Positions 38,664 through 49,822 of a stretch of 64,000 nt of DNA are shown here, in pieces (position 1 is the first letter of the stretch; every line of letters starts with the position of its first letter). The translations under genes were made by a program, and so were the position numbers. The DNA lies in the NCBI RefSeq assembly GCF_014252375.1, contig NZ_CP059221.1:320001-384000 (forward strand), read 5' to 3'. The notes under the pieces were generated by a model that saw only the letters and a list, made by a program, of their open reading frames with translations, searched no databases and had not been told where the DNA came from. The stretch is from Blattabacterium cuenoti. GTDB taxonomy: Bacteria > Bacteroidota > Bacteroidia > Flavobacteriales > Blattabacteriaceae.

Positions 38664-39200
38664 TTATCCGTTTAATACTTTTTTTATTGATACTCCTCTT
38701 TGCTTAGATATAATGTTAACATCTCTAATCTTACTAAGAGCTTTAATAGCTGCTTTAATAATATTATGATGATTAGAAGATCCTCTTGATTTAGATAAAA
38801 TATTCTTTAATCCAGTAATTTTTAGAACTGATCTTAAAGTACCACCTGCTATAATACCAGTACCATTTGTTGCTGGTATTAATAATATTCTTGCTCCACT
38901 ATATTTAGCTTCTTGTTTATGAGGTATAGTACCATTTGATATACATATTTTACATAAATTTCTTCTAGCTTGTTCTCCAGCTTTTCTAATAGCATCTGGT
39001 GCTTCTTTAGATTTTCCAAATCCATATCCTATATACCCATTTTCATTACCTTTTATAACTATTGCACTGAAACTAAAATATCTTCTTCCTTTAGTTACTT
39101 TACATACTCTTGTAACTCCAATTAACTTTTCTTTTAAATCTAATCCAAAATATCTTGTTCTTTTATCTTTTTTTTCAGAAAAAATTTTTTTTATTGACAT
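38664..39200 (-). CDS. rpsE: 30S ribosomal protein S5
   Basis: A 178-aa protein of the 30S mRNA entry tunnel. The double-stranded-RNA-like domain ([20 protein letters not shown]) and the C-terminal domain ([20 protein letters not shown]) are intact. It lies between rplR and rplO without the usual rpmD. Confidence 0.97.
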   Translation of the reverse strand: MSIKKIFSEKKDKRTRYFGLDLKEKLIGVTRVCKVTKGRRYFSFSAIVIKGNENGYIGYGFGKSKEAPDAIRKAGEQARRNLCKICISNGTIPHKQEAKYSGARILLIPATNGTGIIAGGTLRSVLKITGLKNILSKSRGSSNHHNIIKAAIKALSKIRDVNIISKQRGVSIKKVLNG

Positions 39201-39205
39201 ATTTT

Positions 39206-39526
39206 TTAAAATTCTAAACCAGCATTTCTTAATCCATCAGCTAATGCTTTTATTCTTCCATGATATAAATAATTTTTTTTATCAAAAAATAATTTTTTTA
39301 TATTTAACTTTTTTGATTTTAATCCTAATAATTTTCCAACTTCATAAGACTGTTTAACTTTATTATCTTTTTTTGATATGATAGATGTTTTAGATAAACA
39401 AGATACTAATGTTTTCCCACATGAATCATCTATTATTTGGGCGTATATTTTTTTATTACTTCTAAATACTGATAGTCTAAATCTAGACGTATTATTTATA
39501 ATACTATTTTTATATTTTTTTTTCAA
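39206..39526 (-). CDS. rplR: 50S ribosomal protein L18
   Basis: L18 binds 5S rRNA. The 106-aa protein is somewhat shorter than the usual ~117 aa at the N-terminus. It contains RFRLSVFRSNKKIYAQIIDD and the C-terminal YHGRIKALADGLRNAGLEF. It is in standard order between rplF and rpsE. Confidence 0.95.
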   Translation of the reverse strand: MKKKYKNSIINNTSRFRLSVFRSNKKIYAQIIDDSCGKTLVSCLSKTSIISKKDNKVKQSYEVGKLLGLKSKKLNIKKLFFDKKNYLYHGRIKALADGLRNAGLEF

Positions 39527-39540
39527 TTTTATAAATTTTA

Positions 39541-40092
39541 TTAAGCAGATTTTCCAACTTTTTTTCTAATAATTTCATTTAAAAATCTAACTCCTTTTCC
39601 TTTATATGGTTCAGGAGGTCTTAATGACCTAATTTTATAAGAAAATATTCCTAATAATTGTTTATCATAAGATTTTAATGTAATTATGTAATTTTTGCTT
39701 TTTTCTAATCTTATTTCTATATTTATTTCATTAGGAATTTTAATCATAATATCATGAGAATACCCTAAATTTAAATTTAAAATTTTATTATTTATATCAA
39801 ATACTGCTTTATATCCAATACCTATTAATTCCAATTCTTTTTTAAATCCCAATGAAACTCCAATAATCATATTATTTATTAATACACGATATAATCCTTG
39901 TAAAGATTTAGATTTTTTATCTTCATTATTTCTAATTACATATAATATATTTTTTGATATATTTATTTTTATTTTATCAGATATTTTTTGAGATAAAGTA
40001 CCTAAATTTCCTTTTACTGTTAAAATATTTTTAAAAAATTTTAAATCAATATTATTAGGTATAAAAATGGGTTTATTCCCTATTCTTGACAT
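39541..40092 (-). CDS. rplF: 50S ribosomal protein L6
   Basis: A 183-aa protein at the base of the L7/L12 stalk. It starts MSRIGNKPIFIPNNID and ends with the conserved RPPEPYKGKGVRFLNEIIRK. The two duplicated L6 domains are visible in order. An unrelated antisense frame here is not a gene. Confidence 0.97.
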   Translation of the reverse strand: MSRIGNKPIFIPNNIDLKFFKNILTVKGNLGTLSQKISDKIKINISKNILYVIRNNEDKKSKSLQGLYRVLINNMIIGVSLGFKKELELIGIGYKAVFDINNKILNLNLGYSHDIMIKIPNEINIEIRLEKSKNYIITLKSYDKQLLGIFSYKIRSLRPPEPYKGKGVRFLNEIIRKKVGKSA

Positions 40093-40104
40093 ATATTTTT
40101 AATT

Positions 40105-40479
40105 TCAATAAACATAACATAATATTTCACCCCCAATTCTATTTTTTTTAGCTTGTTTATTAGTTATTACTCCATATGATGTAGATATAATTGCAATTCC
40201 TAAACCATTTAAAACTCTAGGTAAATTTTTATATTTACAATATTTTCTTAATCCTGGCTTACTAATTCTAATTATTTTTTTAATAACAGACTCTTTTTTA
40301 TAATATTTTAAAGCAATTTTAATTTTATTATTTTCTATTTTATAACTTAAAATATATCCATTTTCTAATAATACATTAGAAATATTTTTTTTTATATTAG
40401 AATATTTTACTATTAAAATTTTATGTTTTACAAAACATGCATTTCTAATTATAGTTAGGAAATCAGAAATTGAATCCAT
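40105..40479 (-). CDS. rpsH: 30S ribosomal protein S8
   Basis: S8 binds helix 21 of 16S and is a translational repressor of the spc operon in E. coli. The 124-aa protein (usually ~130) starts [15 protein letters not shown] and ends with [20 protein letters not shown] and GGEILCYVY. Whether autoregulation exists here cannot be seen. Confidence 0.96.
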   Translation of the reverse strand: MDSISDFLTIIRNACFVKHKILIVKYSNIKKNISNVLLENGYILSYKIENNKIKIALKYYKKESVIKKIIRISKPGLRKYCKYKNLPRVLNGLGIAIISTSYGVITNKQAKKNRIGGEILCYVY

Positions 40480-40500
40480 ATTTAATATTATTTTTATTAT

Positions 40501-40770
40501 TTACCAACTAGCTTTTTTTATACCAGGTATTAATCCTTGATAGACTAAATTTCTAAAAACTATTCTAGATACTCCAAATTTTCTCATATATCCTCTACAT
40601 CTACCACTAATGGTACATCTATTTCTTAAACGAACAGGAGAAGAATCTCTAGGTAATCTTTGCAATAAATCATAATTTTTTGATTCTTTTAAAAATTTTC
40701 TTTTTTTTGAAAATTTTAATACCATTTTTTCTCTTTTTTTTTGTCTTGCTTTTACAGATTCTTTAGCCAT
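40501..40770 (-). CDS. rpsN: 30S ribosomal protein S14
   Basis: An 89-aa head protein. It starts [17 protein letters not shown] and carries [34 protein letters not shown] and the terminal [11 protein letters not shown]. It is the zinc-less (C-minus) form, since the CxxC pairs are absent. Confidence 0.97.
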   Translation of the reverse strand: MAKESVKARQKKREKMVLKFSKKRKFLKESKNYDLLQRLPRDSSPVRLRNRCTISGRCRGYMRKFGVSRIVFRNLVYQGLIPGIKKASW

Positions 40771-40776
40771 ATTTAT

Positions 40777-41334
40777 TTATTTTTTAAAAGGCATTCCAAA
40801 TAAAGATAAAAGATTTTTAGCTTCTAAATCTTTTTTTGTTGAAGTAACAAATGTTATATTCATGCCTAAATGTTTCTTAATTTTATCAATATTTATTTCT
40901 GGATAAATTATTTGTTCTTTTATTCCCATATTATAATTTCCAAATCCATCAAAACCATTATTACTTATTCCATTAAAGTCTCTAACTCTAGGTAATGTTA
41001 CAACTATTAGTCTTTCTAAAAATTCATACATTATATTTCTTCTTAATGTAACTTTTACACCTATAGGCATTCCTTTTCTAAGTTTAAAACTAGATTCATC
41101 ATGTTTAGAATAACAAGGTATTGCTTTTTGACCTGTTATACTAGTTATTTCATTTAAAGAATATTTTAATACATTCTTATCGTTTAATATTGAACTACCT
41201 ATTCCTTGATGAATAACTATTTTCAATAATTTAGGAACTTCCATTATAGAAGTAAATTTAAATTTTTTTATTAAAGAATTAACTATACTATTTTTATATA
41301 ATTCTTTTAACTTTGGTTTATAATATGAATTCAA
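40777..41334 (-). CDS. rplE: 50S ribosomal protein L5
   Basis: L5 binds 5S rRNA and contacts P-site tRNA. The 185-aa protein has KLKELYKNSIVNSLIKKF, TGQKAIPCYSKHDESSFKLR, LPRVRDFNGISNNGFDGFGN and IKEQIIYPEINIDK. It begins 2 bp after the shortened rplX. Confidence 0.97.
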   Translation of the reverse strand: MNSYYKPKLKELYKNSIVNSLIKKFKFTSIMEVPKLLKIVIHQGIGSSILNDKNVLKYSLNEITSITGQKAIPCYSKHDESSFKLRKGMPIGVKVTLRRNIMYEFLERLIVVTLPRVRDFNGISNNGFDGFGNYNMGIKEQIIYPEINIDKIKKHLGMNITFVTSTKKDLEAKNLLSLFGMPFKK

Positions 41335-41336
41335 TT

Positions 41337-41555
41337 TTAAAGTTTTTTTAAATTAGATATATGTATAGGAGATTCTTTTTTCAATATTTTTCCTTTAGGA
41401 TTTTTTAATTCTGGTTTTATATGTTTTTTTATCATATTCACACCATCTATAATAGCTTTATTGCTTTTAGTTAAAATTTTTTTTATAACTCCTTTTTTTC
41501 CTTTATGATTACCATATATTATAATAACATTATTTCCTTTTTTTAATTTTTTCAT
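41337..41555 (-). CDS. rplX: 50S ribosomal protein L24, C-terminally shortened
   Basis: L24 is an early-assembly protein near the tunnel exit. The 72-aa product contains the KOW motif ([18 protein letters not shown]) and the conserved [11 protein letters not shown], but stops there; typical L24 is about 100 aa, with ~30 more residues after this point. The start overlaps rplN by 4 bp. An SD-like AGGAAG happens to precede the ATG, an exception in this genome. Confidence 0.93.
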   Translation of the reverse strand: MKKLKKGNNVIIIYGNHKGKKGVIKKILTKSNKAIIDGVNMIKKHIKPELKNPKGKILKKESPIHISNLKKL

Positions 41556-41923
41556 AAAACTTCCTGTGCTAATGATATAATCTTCATATATTTTTTTTCT
41601 CTTAATTCTCTAGCTACTGGACCAAAAACTCTACTTCCTATCATTTCTCCAGATGGATTAATTAATACACAAGCATTATCATCGAAACTTATGTATGATC
41701 CATCTTTTCTTCTAGTTCTATTTTTTATTCTTATGATAACTGCTTTAGAAATTTGTCCTTTTTTTATCGAATTATTTCCAGGAATAGCTGATTTTATAGT
41801 AACAATTATAGAATCTGCTAATAAAGCATATCTTTTTTTAGACCCTCCCAACACTCTAATAACTAGTGCTTCTTTAGCCCCAGTATTGTCAGAAACTTTA
41901 CATATTGATTCTTGTTGTAACAT
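41552..41923 (-). CDS. rplN: 50S ribosomal protein L14
   Basis: A 123-aa protein at the subunit interface and the docking site for RsfS (gene at 60144-60512). It has [20 protein letters not shown], the basic ITIKS-like [10 protein letters not shown], and the C-terminal [20 protein letters not shown]. Length is normal. Confidence 0.97.
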   Translation of the reverse strand: MLQQESICKVSDNTGAKEALVIRVLGGSKKRYALLADSIIVTIKSAIPGNNSIKKGQISKAVIIRIKNRTRRKDGSYISFDDNACVLINPSGEMIGSRVFGPVARELREKKYMKIISLAQEVL

Positions 41924-41928
41924 AAATG

Positions 41929-42174
41929 TTATATTTTAGATAATGCTATCCAACATTTTTTTCTACTTATAGGACGTGTCTCCATAATTGATATTTTATC
42001 TCCATTTTTATATAAGTTTTTTTCATCATGAACTAAATATTTTTTCTTTTTTAGAATACTTTTTCCATAATATTTATGCTTAACTTTTCTTATTTCAGAT
42101 ACTACTATTGTTTTATCCATTTTATCACTTATGACTGTTACTTTTCTTTGTTTTCTATTATTTTTTCTTTTCAT
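41929..42174 (-). CDS. rpsQ: 30S ribosomal protein S17
   Basis: An 81-aa OB-fold protein that binds 16S early in assembly. Motifs are [40 protein letters not shown] and [15 protein letters not shown]. Its start lies 17 bp inside the 3' end of rpmC in another frame. Confidence 0.96.
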   Translation of the reverse strand: MKRKNNRKQRKVTVISDKMDKTIVVSEIRKVKHKYYGKSILKKKKYLVHDEKNLYKNGDKISIMETRPISRKKCWIALSKI

Positions 42175-42376
42175 TATTTAACTTTTTTGTTAATTCTGTA
42201 TTTAATTTAGCAATCAATTTTCTTAAAACTTTGATTCTTGAGTGATTTTTTATTCTGTTTATAGAATGGTTAAATTTTATATTTTTATAATTTTTTTTAC
42301 TATTATTAATATGATTAATTAATTCATGATTTGAATAATTTTGTATTTTAAATTCTTTTTTTTCTAATTCACTCAT
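42158..42376 (-). CDS. rpmC: 50S ribosomal protein L29
   Basis: A 72-aa two-helix protein at the tunnel exit. It is poorly conserved but recognisable: MSELEKKEFKIQNYSNHELI at the start and INRIKNHSRIKVLRKLIAKL near the end. Gene order rplP-rpmC-rpsQ confirms identity. It overlaps rpsQ by 17 bp. Confidence 0.93.
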   Translation of the reverse strand: MSELEKKEFKIQNYSNHELINHINNSKKNYKNIKFNHSINRIKNHSRIKVLRKLIAKLNTELTKKLNNEKKK

Positions 42377-42379
42377 AAA

Positions 42380-42790
42380 TTAAGTTTTTTTATAAATAAA
42401 TCTCATTTTTATTGGAAGTTTTTGTGAAGCAAGTCTTAATGCTTCTTTAGCAATATCAATATTTACACCATCAACTTCAAATATTATTCTTCCTGGCTTT
42501 ACAACAGAGACCCAAAATTCAACTGGGCCTTTACCTTTTCCCATACGAACTTCTTGAGGTTTTTTTGTAGCTGGTTTATCTGGAAAAATATTAATCCATA
42601 ATTTTCCTTCTCTTTTCATGTATCTTGTTGCTGCAACACGTGCAGATTCTAATTGTCTAGCAGAAATCCAAGAAGATTCCAATGATTTTATTCCATAAGA
42701 TCCTCTTGATAAACAAAATCCTTTTTTTGAATTACCTTTAATACGTCCTTTTTGTTTTTTTTTATATTTAGTTTTTTTAGGTTGTAACAT
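42380..42790 (-). CDS. rplP: 50S ribosomal protein L16
   Basis: A 136-aa protein that organises the A-site tRNA region. It contains [60 protein letters not shown] and [20 protein letters not shown]. The start codon shares one base with the rpsC stop codon. Confidence 0.97.
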   Translation of the reverse strand: MLQPKKTKYKKKQKGRIKGNSKKGFCLSRGSYGIKSLESSWISARQLESARVAATRYMKREGKLWINIFPDKPATKKPQEVRMGKGKGPVEFWVSVVKPGRIIFEVDGVNIDIAKEALRLASQKLPIKMRFIYKKT

Positions 42791-43500
42791 TATTTTTTAT
42801 TTTTTTTTCTATGAAATCTATGAAAATTTTTTGACTTTTTTTTATTATAATGTGTCCCTAATAATGGATATAAATCTCTTTTTCCATAAACTTCTCCTTT
42901 CATTATCCATACTTTTACTCCTATACTACCATATATTGTATGAGCAACTTCCATATTATAGTCAACATCTGCACGAAAAGTACCTAAAGAAATTCTTCCT
43001 TCTTTATAAGTTTCACATCTAGCCATTTCTGATCCATTTAGTCTTCCAGATATTTGAATTTTTATTCCAAACGCATTCATTCTAATAGCAGACAAAATGA
43101 ATAATTTAATCAATTTTTTATAAGAAATTCTATTTTCTAATTGTTTAACTACACTTTTAGAAACTAAGGAGGCATCTAATTCAGGTCTTTTGACTTCTGA
43201 TATATTAATTTGTATTTCTTTTTTAGTTAATTTTTTTATTTCTTTTCTTACAGTATCAACTTCCTCACCTCTTTTTCCTATAATTAAAGCTGGTCTAGAT
43301 GTTCTAATTGTAATTGTAATAAATTTTAAAGTTCTTTCTATAAATATTCTAGATATTATTCCTTTAGGAAATCTTGCTTCTATATATCTTCTAACTTTAA
43401 AATCTTCTTGTATTCTTTCTTTATAATTATTACACCAACTTGATTGCCATCCTGTTATAATTCCTAAACGATTAACTATAGGATTAGTTTTTTGTCCCAT
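42790..43500 (-). CDS. rpsC: 30S ribosomal protein S3
   Basis: A 236-aa protein at the mRNA entry site with helicase function. It starts [20 protein letters not shown], has the KH domain around [20 protein letters not shown], and the C-terminal [20 protein letters not shown] and [17 protein letters not shown] basic tail follows. Confidence 0.97.
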   Translation of the reverse strand: MGQKTNPIVNRLGIITGWQSSWCNNYKERIQEDFKVRRYIEARFPKGIISRIFIERTLKFITITIRTSRPALIIGKRGEEVDTVRKEIKKLTKKEIQINISEVKRPELDASLVSKSVVKQLENRISYKKLIKLFILSAIRMNAFGIKIQISGRLNGSEMARCETYKEGRISLGTFRADVDYNMEVAHTIYGSIGVKVWIMKGEVYGKRDLYPLLGTHYNKKKSKNFHRFHRKKNKK

Positions 43501-43502
43501 GA

Positions 43503-43838
43503 TTATTTTTTTTTATCTACAAAAATTGTAATATTACTTAATTTTTTTTTTATTCTATGACTTTTTCCTTGTGGAACCGGGCGTATTCTTTTCATAATTT
43601 TACCTTGATCCACTATTATTTTTTTTATATAAAGATTTGATTTATCATCATTATACTTTTTCTCCCAATTAGATAATAAAGATAAAATTAGTTTTTTAAT
43701 ATTTAATGCACATCTTTTCTTATTACAGAATGATAATATTGTTAATGCAACATTTATTTCTTTATTTCTAATTAGGTTTACAACTAATCTAATTTTTCTA
43801 GGAGATATTCTAAATCCTTTTAAAGATGCTACTATCAT
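43503..43838 (-). CDS. rplV: 50S ribosomal protein L22
   Basis: A 111-aa protein lining the exit tunnel. It contains [20 protein letters not shown] at the N-terminus and the conserved tunnel hairpin region [20 protein letters not shown] near the end. Usual spacing between rpsS and rpsC. Confidence 0.95.
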   Translation of the reverse strand: MIVASLKGFRISPRKIRLVVNLIRNKEINVALTILSFCNKKRCALNIKKLILSLLSNWEKKYNDDKSNLYIKKIIVDQGKIMKRIRPVPQGKSHRIKKKLSNITIFVDKKK

Positions 43839-43841
43839 GAT

Positions 43842-44150
43842 TTATTTTATTACTTTTTTTTCATTAACATTTTTAATTTTTAATTTATTTTTTGATCCTG
43901 AATGTCCTCTAAAAATTCTTGTTGGAGCAAATTCTCCTAACTTATGCCCTATCATATTTTCTGTTATATATACATTAATAAAAATTTTTCCATTATGAAC
44001 AGAAAAAGTCTGACCAACAAAGTCTGGTATTATAACAGATGTTCTAGACCATGTTTTAATAATCAATTTTTTATTAGACTTTATGTTTTTCATAACTTTT
44101 TTATATAATTTATAATGAACATAAGGTCCTTTCTTTATAGATCTTGGCAT
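43842..44150 (-). CDS. rpsS: 30S ribosomal protein S19
   Basis: A 102-aa head protein. It starts [20 protein letters not shown] and has [20 protein letters not shown] and [20 protein letters not shown]. It carries about ten extra residues ([15 protein letters not shown] tail) compared with the ~92-aa norm. Confidence 0.97.
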   Translation of the reverse strand: MPRSIKKGPYVHYKLYKKVMKNIKSNKKLIIKTWSRTSVIIPDFVGQTFSVHNGKIFINVYITENMIGHKLGEFAPTRIFRGHSGSKNKLKIKNVNEKKVIK

Positions 44151-44155
44151 AAAAT

Positions 44156-44980
44156 TTATTTTCTTCTTTGTATAATATATTTGTTAGAATATTTTTTTTT
44201 AGTTCTAGTTCTAAATCCTTTAGAAGGATACCCTTTTCTATTTCTAGGTATTCCTCCAGAAGCTTTACCTTCTCCACCACCCATAGGGTGGTCTATTGGA
44301 TTCATTGCTACCCCTCTAGTTCTAGGTCTTCTTCCAAGTTGCCTAGATTTTCCTGCTTTTCCAAAAGTTTCTAATTGATGATCAGGATTTGAAACAGAAC
44401 CTATAGTAGCCATACAAGTAGATAAAATCATTCTAATCTCTCCAGAAGGAAGTTTTACTGTTACATATTTTTTTTCTTTTGCAGATATTTGTGCAAAAGA
44501 TCCTGCACTTCTAGCAAGCTTTGCGCCTTGACCAGGTTTTATTTCTATACAAGAAATAATTGTTCCTAAAGGGATTTCACTTAAAATTGTAGAATTTCCA
44601 ATTTTCATTGGTATATTTTTTTTTCCTGAAATAATTTTATATCCAACTTTAAATCCATCTAAAGCAATAATATATCTTTTTTCTCCATCTGAATAAGATA
44701 GTAAAGCAATAAAAGATGATCTGTTTGGATCATATTCTATTGTTTTAATAATTGCATAAATTCCAAATTTTTTTCTTTTAAAATCAATAATTCTATATTT
44801 TTTTTTATGACCACCACCAATGTAACGCATAGTTCTACGTCCATAATTATTTCTTCCTCCTGTTCTTAATTTTCCTATTGTTAATTTTTTTTCGGGATTT
44901 GAATTAGTAATTTGATCAAATTTATTTACAACTCTGAATCTCTGACTTGGTGTTATCGGTTTCAATTTTTTTATCGCCAT
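44156..44980 (-). CDS. rplB: 50S ribosomal protein L2
   Basis: L2 is essential for subunit association and peptidyl transfer. The 274-aa protein starts [15 protein letters not shown]; an upstream in-frame ATG (44998) is not supported by the family. It has [40 protein letters not shown] and the catalytic-loop region [18 protein letters not shown]. Its first 59 bp overlap the extended 3' end of rplW in another frame. Confidence 0.97.
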   Translation of the reverse strand: MAIKKLKPITPSQRFRVVNKFDQITNSNPEKKLTIGKLRTGGRNNYGRRTMRYIGGGHKKKYRIIDFKRKKFGIYAIIKTIEYDPNRSSFIALLSYSDGEKRYIIALDGFKVGYKIISGKKNIPMKIGNSTILSEIPLGTIISCIEIKPGQGAKLARSAGSFAQISAKEKKYVTVKLPSGEIRMILSTCMATIGSVSNPDHQLETFGKAGKSRQLGRRPRTRGVAMNPIDHPMGGGEGKASGGIPRNRKGYPSKGFRTRTKKKYSNKYIIQRRK

Positions 44981-45272
44981 TGTAGTTTTTATTATCAAAT
45001 AGTTTATTAAAATTAATTTTTTTATTAAATTTTACAATAATTTTTTTAAAACGGCTCATTTTTCCTTTTAAAAATCCTTTTTTAGTGAATTTTGATTTAT
45101 CTTTCTTGGGATAAAGAATTGTTTTAACCTTTATAACTTTGTGTCCAAACAAATTAAAAATTTCTTTTTTAATTTGTTTTTTATTACAATTTACTTTCGT
45201 AATAAATGTATAAAAATTATTTTTTTCATTTATTAATGATTTTTTAGTTATAAAAATCTTTATCAAAATCAT
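44922..45272 (-). CDS. rplW: 50S ribosomal protein L23, C-terminally extended into rplB
   Basis: L23 sits at the tunnel exit and docks SRP and trigger factor. The 116-aa protein has the family core ([32 protein letters not shown], the basic loop with [17 protein letters not shown]). L23 is normally 95-100 aa; here about 20 hydrophilic residues ([20 protein letters not shown]) follow and are encoded by DNA that also encodes the L2 N-terminus. This looks like a lost stop codon with read-through to the next one. Confidence 0.92.
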   Translation of the reverse strand: MILIKIFITKKSLINEKNNFYTFITKVNCNKKQIKKEIFNLFGHKVIKVKTILYPKKDKSKFTKKGFLKGKMSRFKKIIVKFNKKINFNKLFDNKNYNGDKKIETDNTKSEIQSCK

Positions 45273-45282
45273 AATTTATATT

Positions 45283-45915
45283 TTATATAAACAATTTTTT
45301 AAATTTATGTACGGTATTTTCAAATAGTACAATATATGAACAATTCAGTAAATAAAAACAAGTAACATTATTTATGTTAATTATTTTATAATATTTTATA
45401 TTTCTAAATGATAAATATAAATTATTATCTAACTTTTCATTTCCAATTATTATTAAAGATTTTTTATCAAAAATATCTAATGATTTTAATAGTTTTAATG
45501 CAATTTTAGTTTTAGGTTTTTTTAAATTAAGATTTTCTACAATTTTAATCTTATTTTTTAATAATTTATGTTCTATAACATATTTTTTTGCTATATTTTT
45601 AACTTTTTTATTTATTTTTATTGAATATTTTCTTGGTTTAGGACCAAAAATTCTACCTCCCCCTCTAAAAATAGGATTTTTTATGTCTCCTTTTCTTGAT
45701 CCTCCAGTTCCCTTTTGTCTATGTAATTTTCTATTGCTACCAGATACATCACTTTTTTCTTTTGATTTATGTGTTCCCTGGCGTTGAGAAAATAAATATC
45801 TTTTTATTTCTAAATAAACAGAATAATCATAATTTTTTTTAAAAAAATTTTTACTATTAAATATTATTTTATTATTTGTATAATTTCCTTTAGAATCTAA
45901 TATTTTTAATTCCAT
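45283..45915 (-). CDS. rplD: 50S ribosomal protein L4
   Basis: A 210-aa protein with a tunnel-lining loop. It contains [40 protein letters not shown] and [20 protein letters not shown]. In E. coli L4 autoregulates the S10 operon; no such leader is recognisable here. Its start overlaps the rplC end by 10 bp. Confidence 0.97.
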   Translation of the reverse strand: MELKILDSKGNYTNNKIIFNSKNFFKKNYDYSVYLEIKRYLFSQRQGTHKSKEKSDVSGSNRKLHRQKGTGGSRKGDIKNPIFRGGGRIFGPKPRKYSIKINKKVKNIAKKYVIEHKLLKNKIKIVENLNLKKPKTKIALKLLKSLDIFDKKSLIIIGNEKLDNNLYLSFRNIKYYKIININNVTCFYLLNCSYIVLFENTVHKFKKLFI

Positions 45916-46550
45916 ATTTTCTTTTTAATCATTAAAAATGAATTTTTATTTCCAGGAACTGATCCTTTTATAATTAATAAATTACGATCAATATCTATTT
46001 TTAATATTTTCAAATTTTTAATAGTAACTTTATTGTTACCCATTCTCCCAGCCATTTTTTTTCCTTTAAATACTTTAGATGGTGTAGATCCTGCACCTAT
46101 TGATCCAGCAGATCTTAAGCGATTATGTTGTCCATGACTTCTTTCTCCTACACCAGAAAATTTATGTCTTTTTACTACACCTTGAAATCCCTTTCCTTTA
46201 GAAATTCCTGTTACATTAACAGTATCTCCTACATTAAATATACTAACATTAATTAATTGACCTATTTTATATGAATTTTCATCGAAATCTCCTTTAATTT
46301 CTAAAAGTTTTTTTTTAGGAGATACTCCAGATTTTTTAAAATGTCCTAACAAAGATTTATTAAAATTTTTTATATTTTTTTCACCACTTCCTATTTGAAT
46401 TGATGAATAACCATCATTTTTTATTGTTTTAATTTGTATTATATAACAAGTATTAACATTTATTATGGTACAAGAAACATTCATTCCATTATCTAAACTA
46501 ATATTAGTCATACCAACATTTTTTCCTATTAAACCTATTGTTTTCATCAT
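45906..46550 (-). CDS. rplC: 50S ribosomal protein L3
   Basis: A 214-aa protein reaching the peptidyl transferase centre. It begins [20 protein letters not shown] and carries [40 protein letters not shown] and [14 protein letters not shown]. It overlaps rpsJ by 4 bp. Confidence 0.97.
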   Translation of the reverse strand: MMKTIGLIGKNVGMTNISLDNGMNVSCTIINVNTCYIIQIKTIKNDGYSSIQIGSGEKNIKNFNKSLLGHFKKSGVSPKKKLLEIKGDFDENSYKIGQLINVSIFNVGDTVNVTGISKGKGFQGVVKRHKFSGVGERSHGQHNRLRSAGSIGAGSTPSKVFKGKKMAGRMGNNKVTIKNLKILKIDIDRNLLIIKGSVPGNKNSFLMIKKKIWN

Positions 46551-46852
46551 ACTTTTATTTCAGCTTCTACTCCACTAGGTAATTCTAATTTCATTAATGC
46601 ATCTACTGTTTTTGATGATGCATTATGTATTTGCAATAGTCTTTTATGTGTTGGTAAAAAAAATTGTTCTCTAGATTTTTTATTTGCATGTGGAGATCTT
46701 AATATAGTAAAAACATTTTTTTCAGTAGGTAATGGAATCGGTCCATTTAATACTACTCCTGTTGGAATTACTGAATTAACAATTTTTTCTGCAGATTTGT
46801 CTAATAAATTATAATCATAAGATTTTAATTTTATTTTAATATTATATCCCAT
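46547..46852 (-). CDS. rpsJ: 30S ribosomal protein S10
   Basis: A 101-aa protein that also acts as NusE, the NusB partner at boxA RNA. It contains [40 protein letters not shown] and [17 protein letters not shown]. Its presence is consistent with boxA-like motifs in the rRNA operon (411-423, 2336-2346). Confidence 0.97.
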   Translation of the reverse strand: MGYNIKIKLKSYDYNLLDKSAEKIVNSVIPTGVVLNGPIPLPTEKNVFTILRSPHANKKSREQFFLPTHKRLLQIHNASSKTVDALMKLELPSGVEAEIKV

Positions 46853-46855
46853 ATT

Positions 46856-48958
46856 TTATTTATTTTCATTTTTATTTTTTTTAATTAAAATGTTATTCAT
46901 CACTGAATTTGAAACAACATCATAATGAGAAAATTCCATAGTAGAGGTTCCTCTTCCAGATGAAAGAGTTCTTAATGATGTAACATAACCAAACATTTCA
47001 GATAATGGAACCATTACATTAATTATTTTAATATTATTTTTATTACCCATATTTTGTATAATACCTCTTCTTCTATTTAAATCTCCTATAACATCCCCCA
47101 TGTTTTCTTCAGGAATAATTACTTCTAACTTCATTATAGGTTCTAGTAAAACAGGATTAGCTTTTTTTGATGCAGATCTAAAAGCAAATTTTCCAGCTAA
47201 TTCAAAAGATAATTGATCAGAATCAACAGAATGATAAGATCCGTCTAATATAGTAACTTTTGCATTATCAATTTCATAGCCAAATAAAGGTCCATTTTTC
47301 ATCATCTCTTTACATCCTTTTTCTATAGAAGGAATATATTCTTTTGGAATATTTCCACCTTTTATTTTACTAATAAAAATTAATCCAGGTTTTTCCTTTT
47401 CACCTGGTTCTAATTTAAGTAAAATATCAGCAAATTTTCCTCTTCCACCTGTTTGTTTTTTATAAATTTCTCTATGTTCTATAGATTTCGTTATAGCTTC
47501 TTTATATTCTACTTGTGGTTCCCCTTGATTAACTTCTACATTAAATTCTCTTTTCATTCTATCTATAATTATTTCTAAATGTAATTCTCCCATTCCAGAT
47601 ATAATAGTTTGACTAGTATATTCATCAGTTCTAACTTGAAAAGTAGGATCTTCTTCCATTAATTTAGATAATGCTATACTCATTTTATCTATATCAGATT
47701 TATATTTAGGTTCTACAGCTAGACCTATTACAGGATCAGGAAAAAATATTTTCTCTAATAAAATAGGATTTTTTTCATCACATAGAGTATCTCCGGTCTT
47801 AATATCTTTAAATCCAACTATTGCAGCTATATCTCCAGCTTTTATTTCTTTAATTGGATTTTGTTTATTAGCATGCATTTGATATATTCTAGATATTCTT
47901 TCCTTATTTCCAGATCTAGAATTAAAACTATAAGATCCAGGAAAAATTTTTCCAGAATATACTCTAAAAAATGCTAGACGACCAACAAATGGATCTGTAG
48001 ATATTTTAAAAGCTAATGCAGAAAATGGATCATTTTCATCTGGTTTTCTACATATTTTTTTTTTGTTAATTGGATTAATTCCCACAACATTTTTCATATC
48101 AACTGGAGAAGGTAGATAATTACAAATTGCGTCCAATATAGATTGAACACCTTTATTTTTAAAAGAAGAACCACATAAAATAGGAATTATTTTCATTTCA
48201 ATTGTATTCTTACGTAAAGATTTAATAATATCATTTTTTGATATAGAAGAATTATCATATAAAAATTTTTCCATTATTTCATCATCAAATTCAGATAAAA
48301 TTTCAATAATATTATTTTTATATTTTTCAGTTGTTCTTTTCATATCATCAGGAACAGAAATTACTTTATATGTCATTCCGTAATTCTTTTCTTCCCATAT
48401 TATTGCTTTATCACGAATTAAATCAACTACTCCTATAAAATTTTCCCCATAACCAATAGGTATTTGTATAGGTACTGAATTAGCTCCTAAAATTTTTTTT
48501 ATTTGAAGACAAACATCTAAAAAATTAGCGCCTTGTCTATCCATTTTGTTTACAAAAGCTATTCTAGGTATTTCATATTTATCAGCTTGTCTCCAAACTG
48601 TTTCTGATTGAGGCTCTACTCCATCTACTGCACTAAATAATACAACCATTCCGTCTAAAACCCTCATAGATCTTTCTACTTCAACTGTAAAATCTACATG
48701 TCCAGGAGTATCTATTATATTAATATAATATTTATTGTTATTATAAATCCATTCACAACGTGTTGCAGCTGAAGTTATTGTTATACCTCGTTCTTGCTCT
48801 TGTAACATCCAGTCCATTGTTGCCGTTCCATCATGGACTTCTCCTATTTTGTGATTAATTCCTGTATAAAATAATATTCTTTCAGTTGTGGTAGTTTTTC
48901 CAGCATCAATATGTGCAACAATTCCTATATTTCTGTTATATTTTATGTTTTTTTTCAT
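46856..48958 (-). CDS. fusA: Elongation factor G
   Basis: The translocation GTPase, 700 aa and full length. G1 [14 protein letters not shown]3 [18 protein letters not shown]4 NKMDRQGA, then domains II-V ([35 protein letters not shown]) are all present. The C-terminus has a short K/N-rich tail. It follows rpsG by 4 bp and precedes rpsJ, so the str and S10 operons are fused, with tufA not between them. Confidence 0.98.
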   Translation of the reverse strand: MKKNIKYNRNIGIVAHIDAGKTTTTERILFYTGINHKIGEVHDGTATMDWMLQEQERGITITSAATRCEWIYNNNKYYINIIDTPGHVDFTVEVERSMRVLDGMVVLFSAVDGVEPQSETVWRQADKYEIPRIAFVNKMDRQGANFLDVCLQIKKILGANSVPIQIPIGYGENFIGVVDLIRDKAIIWEEKNYGMTYKVISVPDDMKRTTEKYKNNIIEILSEFDDEIMEKFLYDNSSISKNDIIKSLRKNTIEMKIIPILCGSSFKNKGVQSILDAICNYLPSPVDMKNVVGINPINKKKICRKPDENDPFSALAFKISTDPFVGRLAFFRVYSGKIFPGSYSFNSRSGNKERISRIYQMHANKQNPIKEIKAGDIAAIVGFKDIKTGDTLCDEKNPILLEKIFFPDPVIGLAVEPKYKSDIDKMSIALSKLMEEDPTFQVRTDEYTSQTIISGMGELHLEIIIDRMKREFNVEVNQGEPQVEYKEAITKSIEHREIYKKQTGGRGKFADILLKLEPGEKEKPGLIFISKIKGGNIPKEYIPSIEKGCKEMMKNGPLFGYEIDNAKVTILDGSYHSVDSDQLSFELAGKFAFRSASKKANPVLLEPIMKLEVIIPEENMGDVIGDLNRRRGIIQNMGNKNNIKIINVMVPLSEMFGYVTSLRTLSSGRGTSTMEFSHYDVVSNSVMNNILIKKNKNENK

Positions 48959-48962
48959 AAAA

Positions 48963-49439
48963 TCAGAATCTGAAATGTGAAAATGCTTTATTGGCTTCAG
49001 CCATTTTATGTATATTTTCTTTTCTTTTTATAGATTCTCCTTGTTCATTAAAAGCATCCCATATTTCAAATGCTAATTTATTTGCCATTGTTTTTTCATT
49101 TCTTATTGAAGCGCAAGTTACTAATATCTTCATAGCTTTAGTTATTCTAATAGTAGAAGGAATAGATACTGGTATTTTAATGTTAGATCCACCCATTCTA
49201 CGACTTTTTACTTCTACATATGGAGTGACATTTTTTAATCCAGATTTCCATATTTCTATTGAAGATTTTTCTTCATTTTTTTTAATTAAATCAATTTTAT
49301 TCATTGCACTATAAAATATTTTATATGCTAAACTTTTTTTTCCATTTTTCATTAAATGATTTACAAAACGAGTAACAAGAACATCATTAAATTTTGGATC
49401 TGGTATATAAATTTTAGCTTTTCTTTTAATTTTTCTCAT
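48963..49439 (-). CDS. rpsG: 30S ribosomal protein S7
   Basis: A 158-aa primary binder of the 16S 3' domain. It has [40 protein letters not shown] and [20 protein letters not shown]. Order rpsL-rpsG-fusA is standard; spacing is 3-4 bp. Confidence 0.97.
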   Translation of the reverse strand: MRKIKRKAKIYIPDPKFNDVLVTRFVNHLMKNGKKSLAYKIFYSAMNKIDLIKKNEEKSSIEIWKSGLKNVTPYVEVKSRRMGGSNIKIPVSIPSTIRITKAMKILVTCASIRNEKTMANKLAFEIWDAFNEQGESIKRKENIHKMAEANKAFSHFRF

Positions 49440-49442
49440 AAT

Positions 49443-49817
49443 TTATTTTTTTTTCATTTTTGCTCCATATTTACTTCTACTATTTTTTCTTCCATTTACT
49501 CCAGCTGTATCTCGCGCTCCTCTTATAATTTTATATTTTACACCTGGTAAATCTTTTACACGTCCACCTTTAACTAATACAATAGAATGTTCTTGAAGAT
49601 TATGACCTTCTCCTGTTATATAACTAATAACTTCTTTACCATTGGTGAATCTTACACGAGCAACCTTTCTCATTGCAGAATTTGGTTTTTTAGGTGTTGT
49701 AGTGTATACTCTTGTACAAACACCTTTTTTTTGTGGACAAAATTCTAAAGCAATAGACTTTCTTTTTTTTAAATTAGAATTTCTACCTTTTCTAATTAAT
49801 TGTTGTATAGTAGGCAT
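49443..49817 (-). CDS. rpsL: 30S ribosomal protein S12
   Basis: A 124-aa decoding-centre protein. It contains [40 protein letters not shown] and [20 protein letters not shown]. The lysine classically changed in streptomycin resistance is lysine here (TPKKPNSA), so the residue is wild type. Confidence 0.98.
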   Translation of the reverse strand: MPTIQQLIRKGRNSNLKKRKSIALEFCPQKKGVCTRVYTTTPKKPNSAMRKVARVRFTNGKEVISYITGEGHNLQEHSIVLVKGGRVKDLPGVKYKIIRGARDTAGVNGRKNSRSKYGAKMKKK

Positions 49818-49822
49818 AATTA

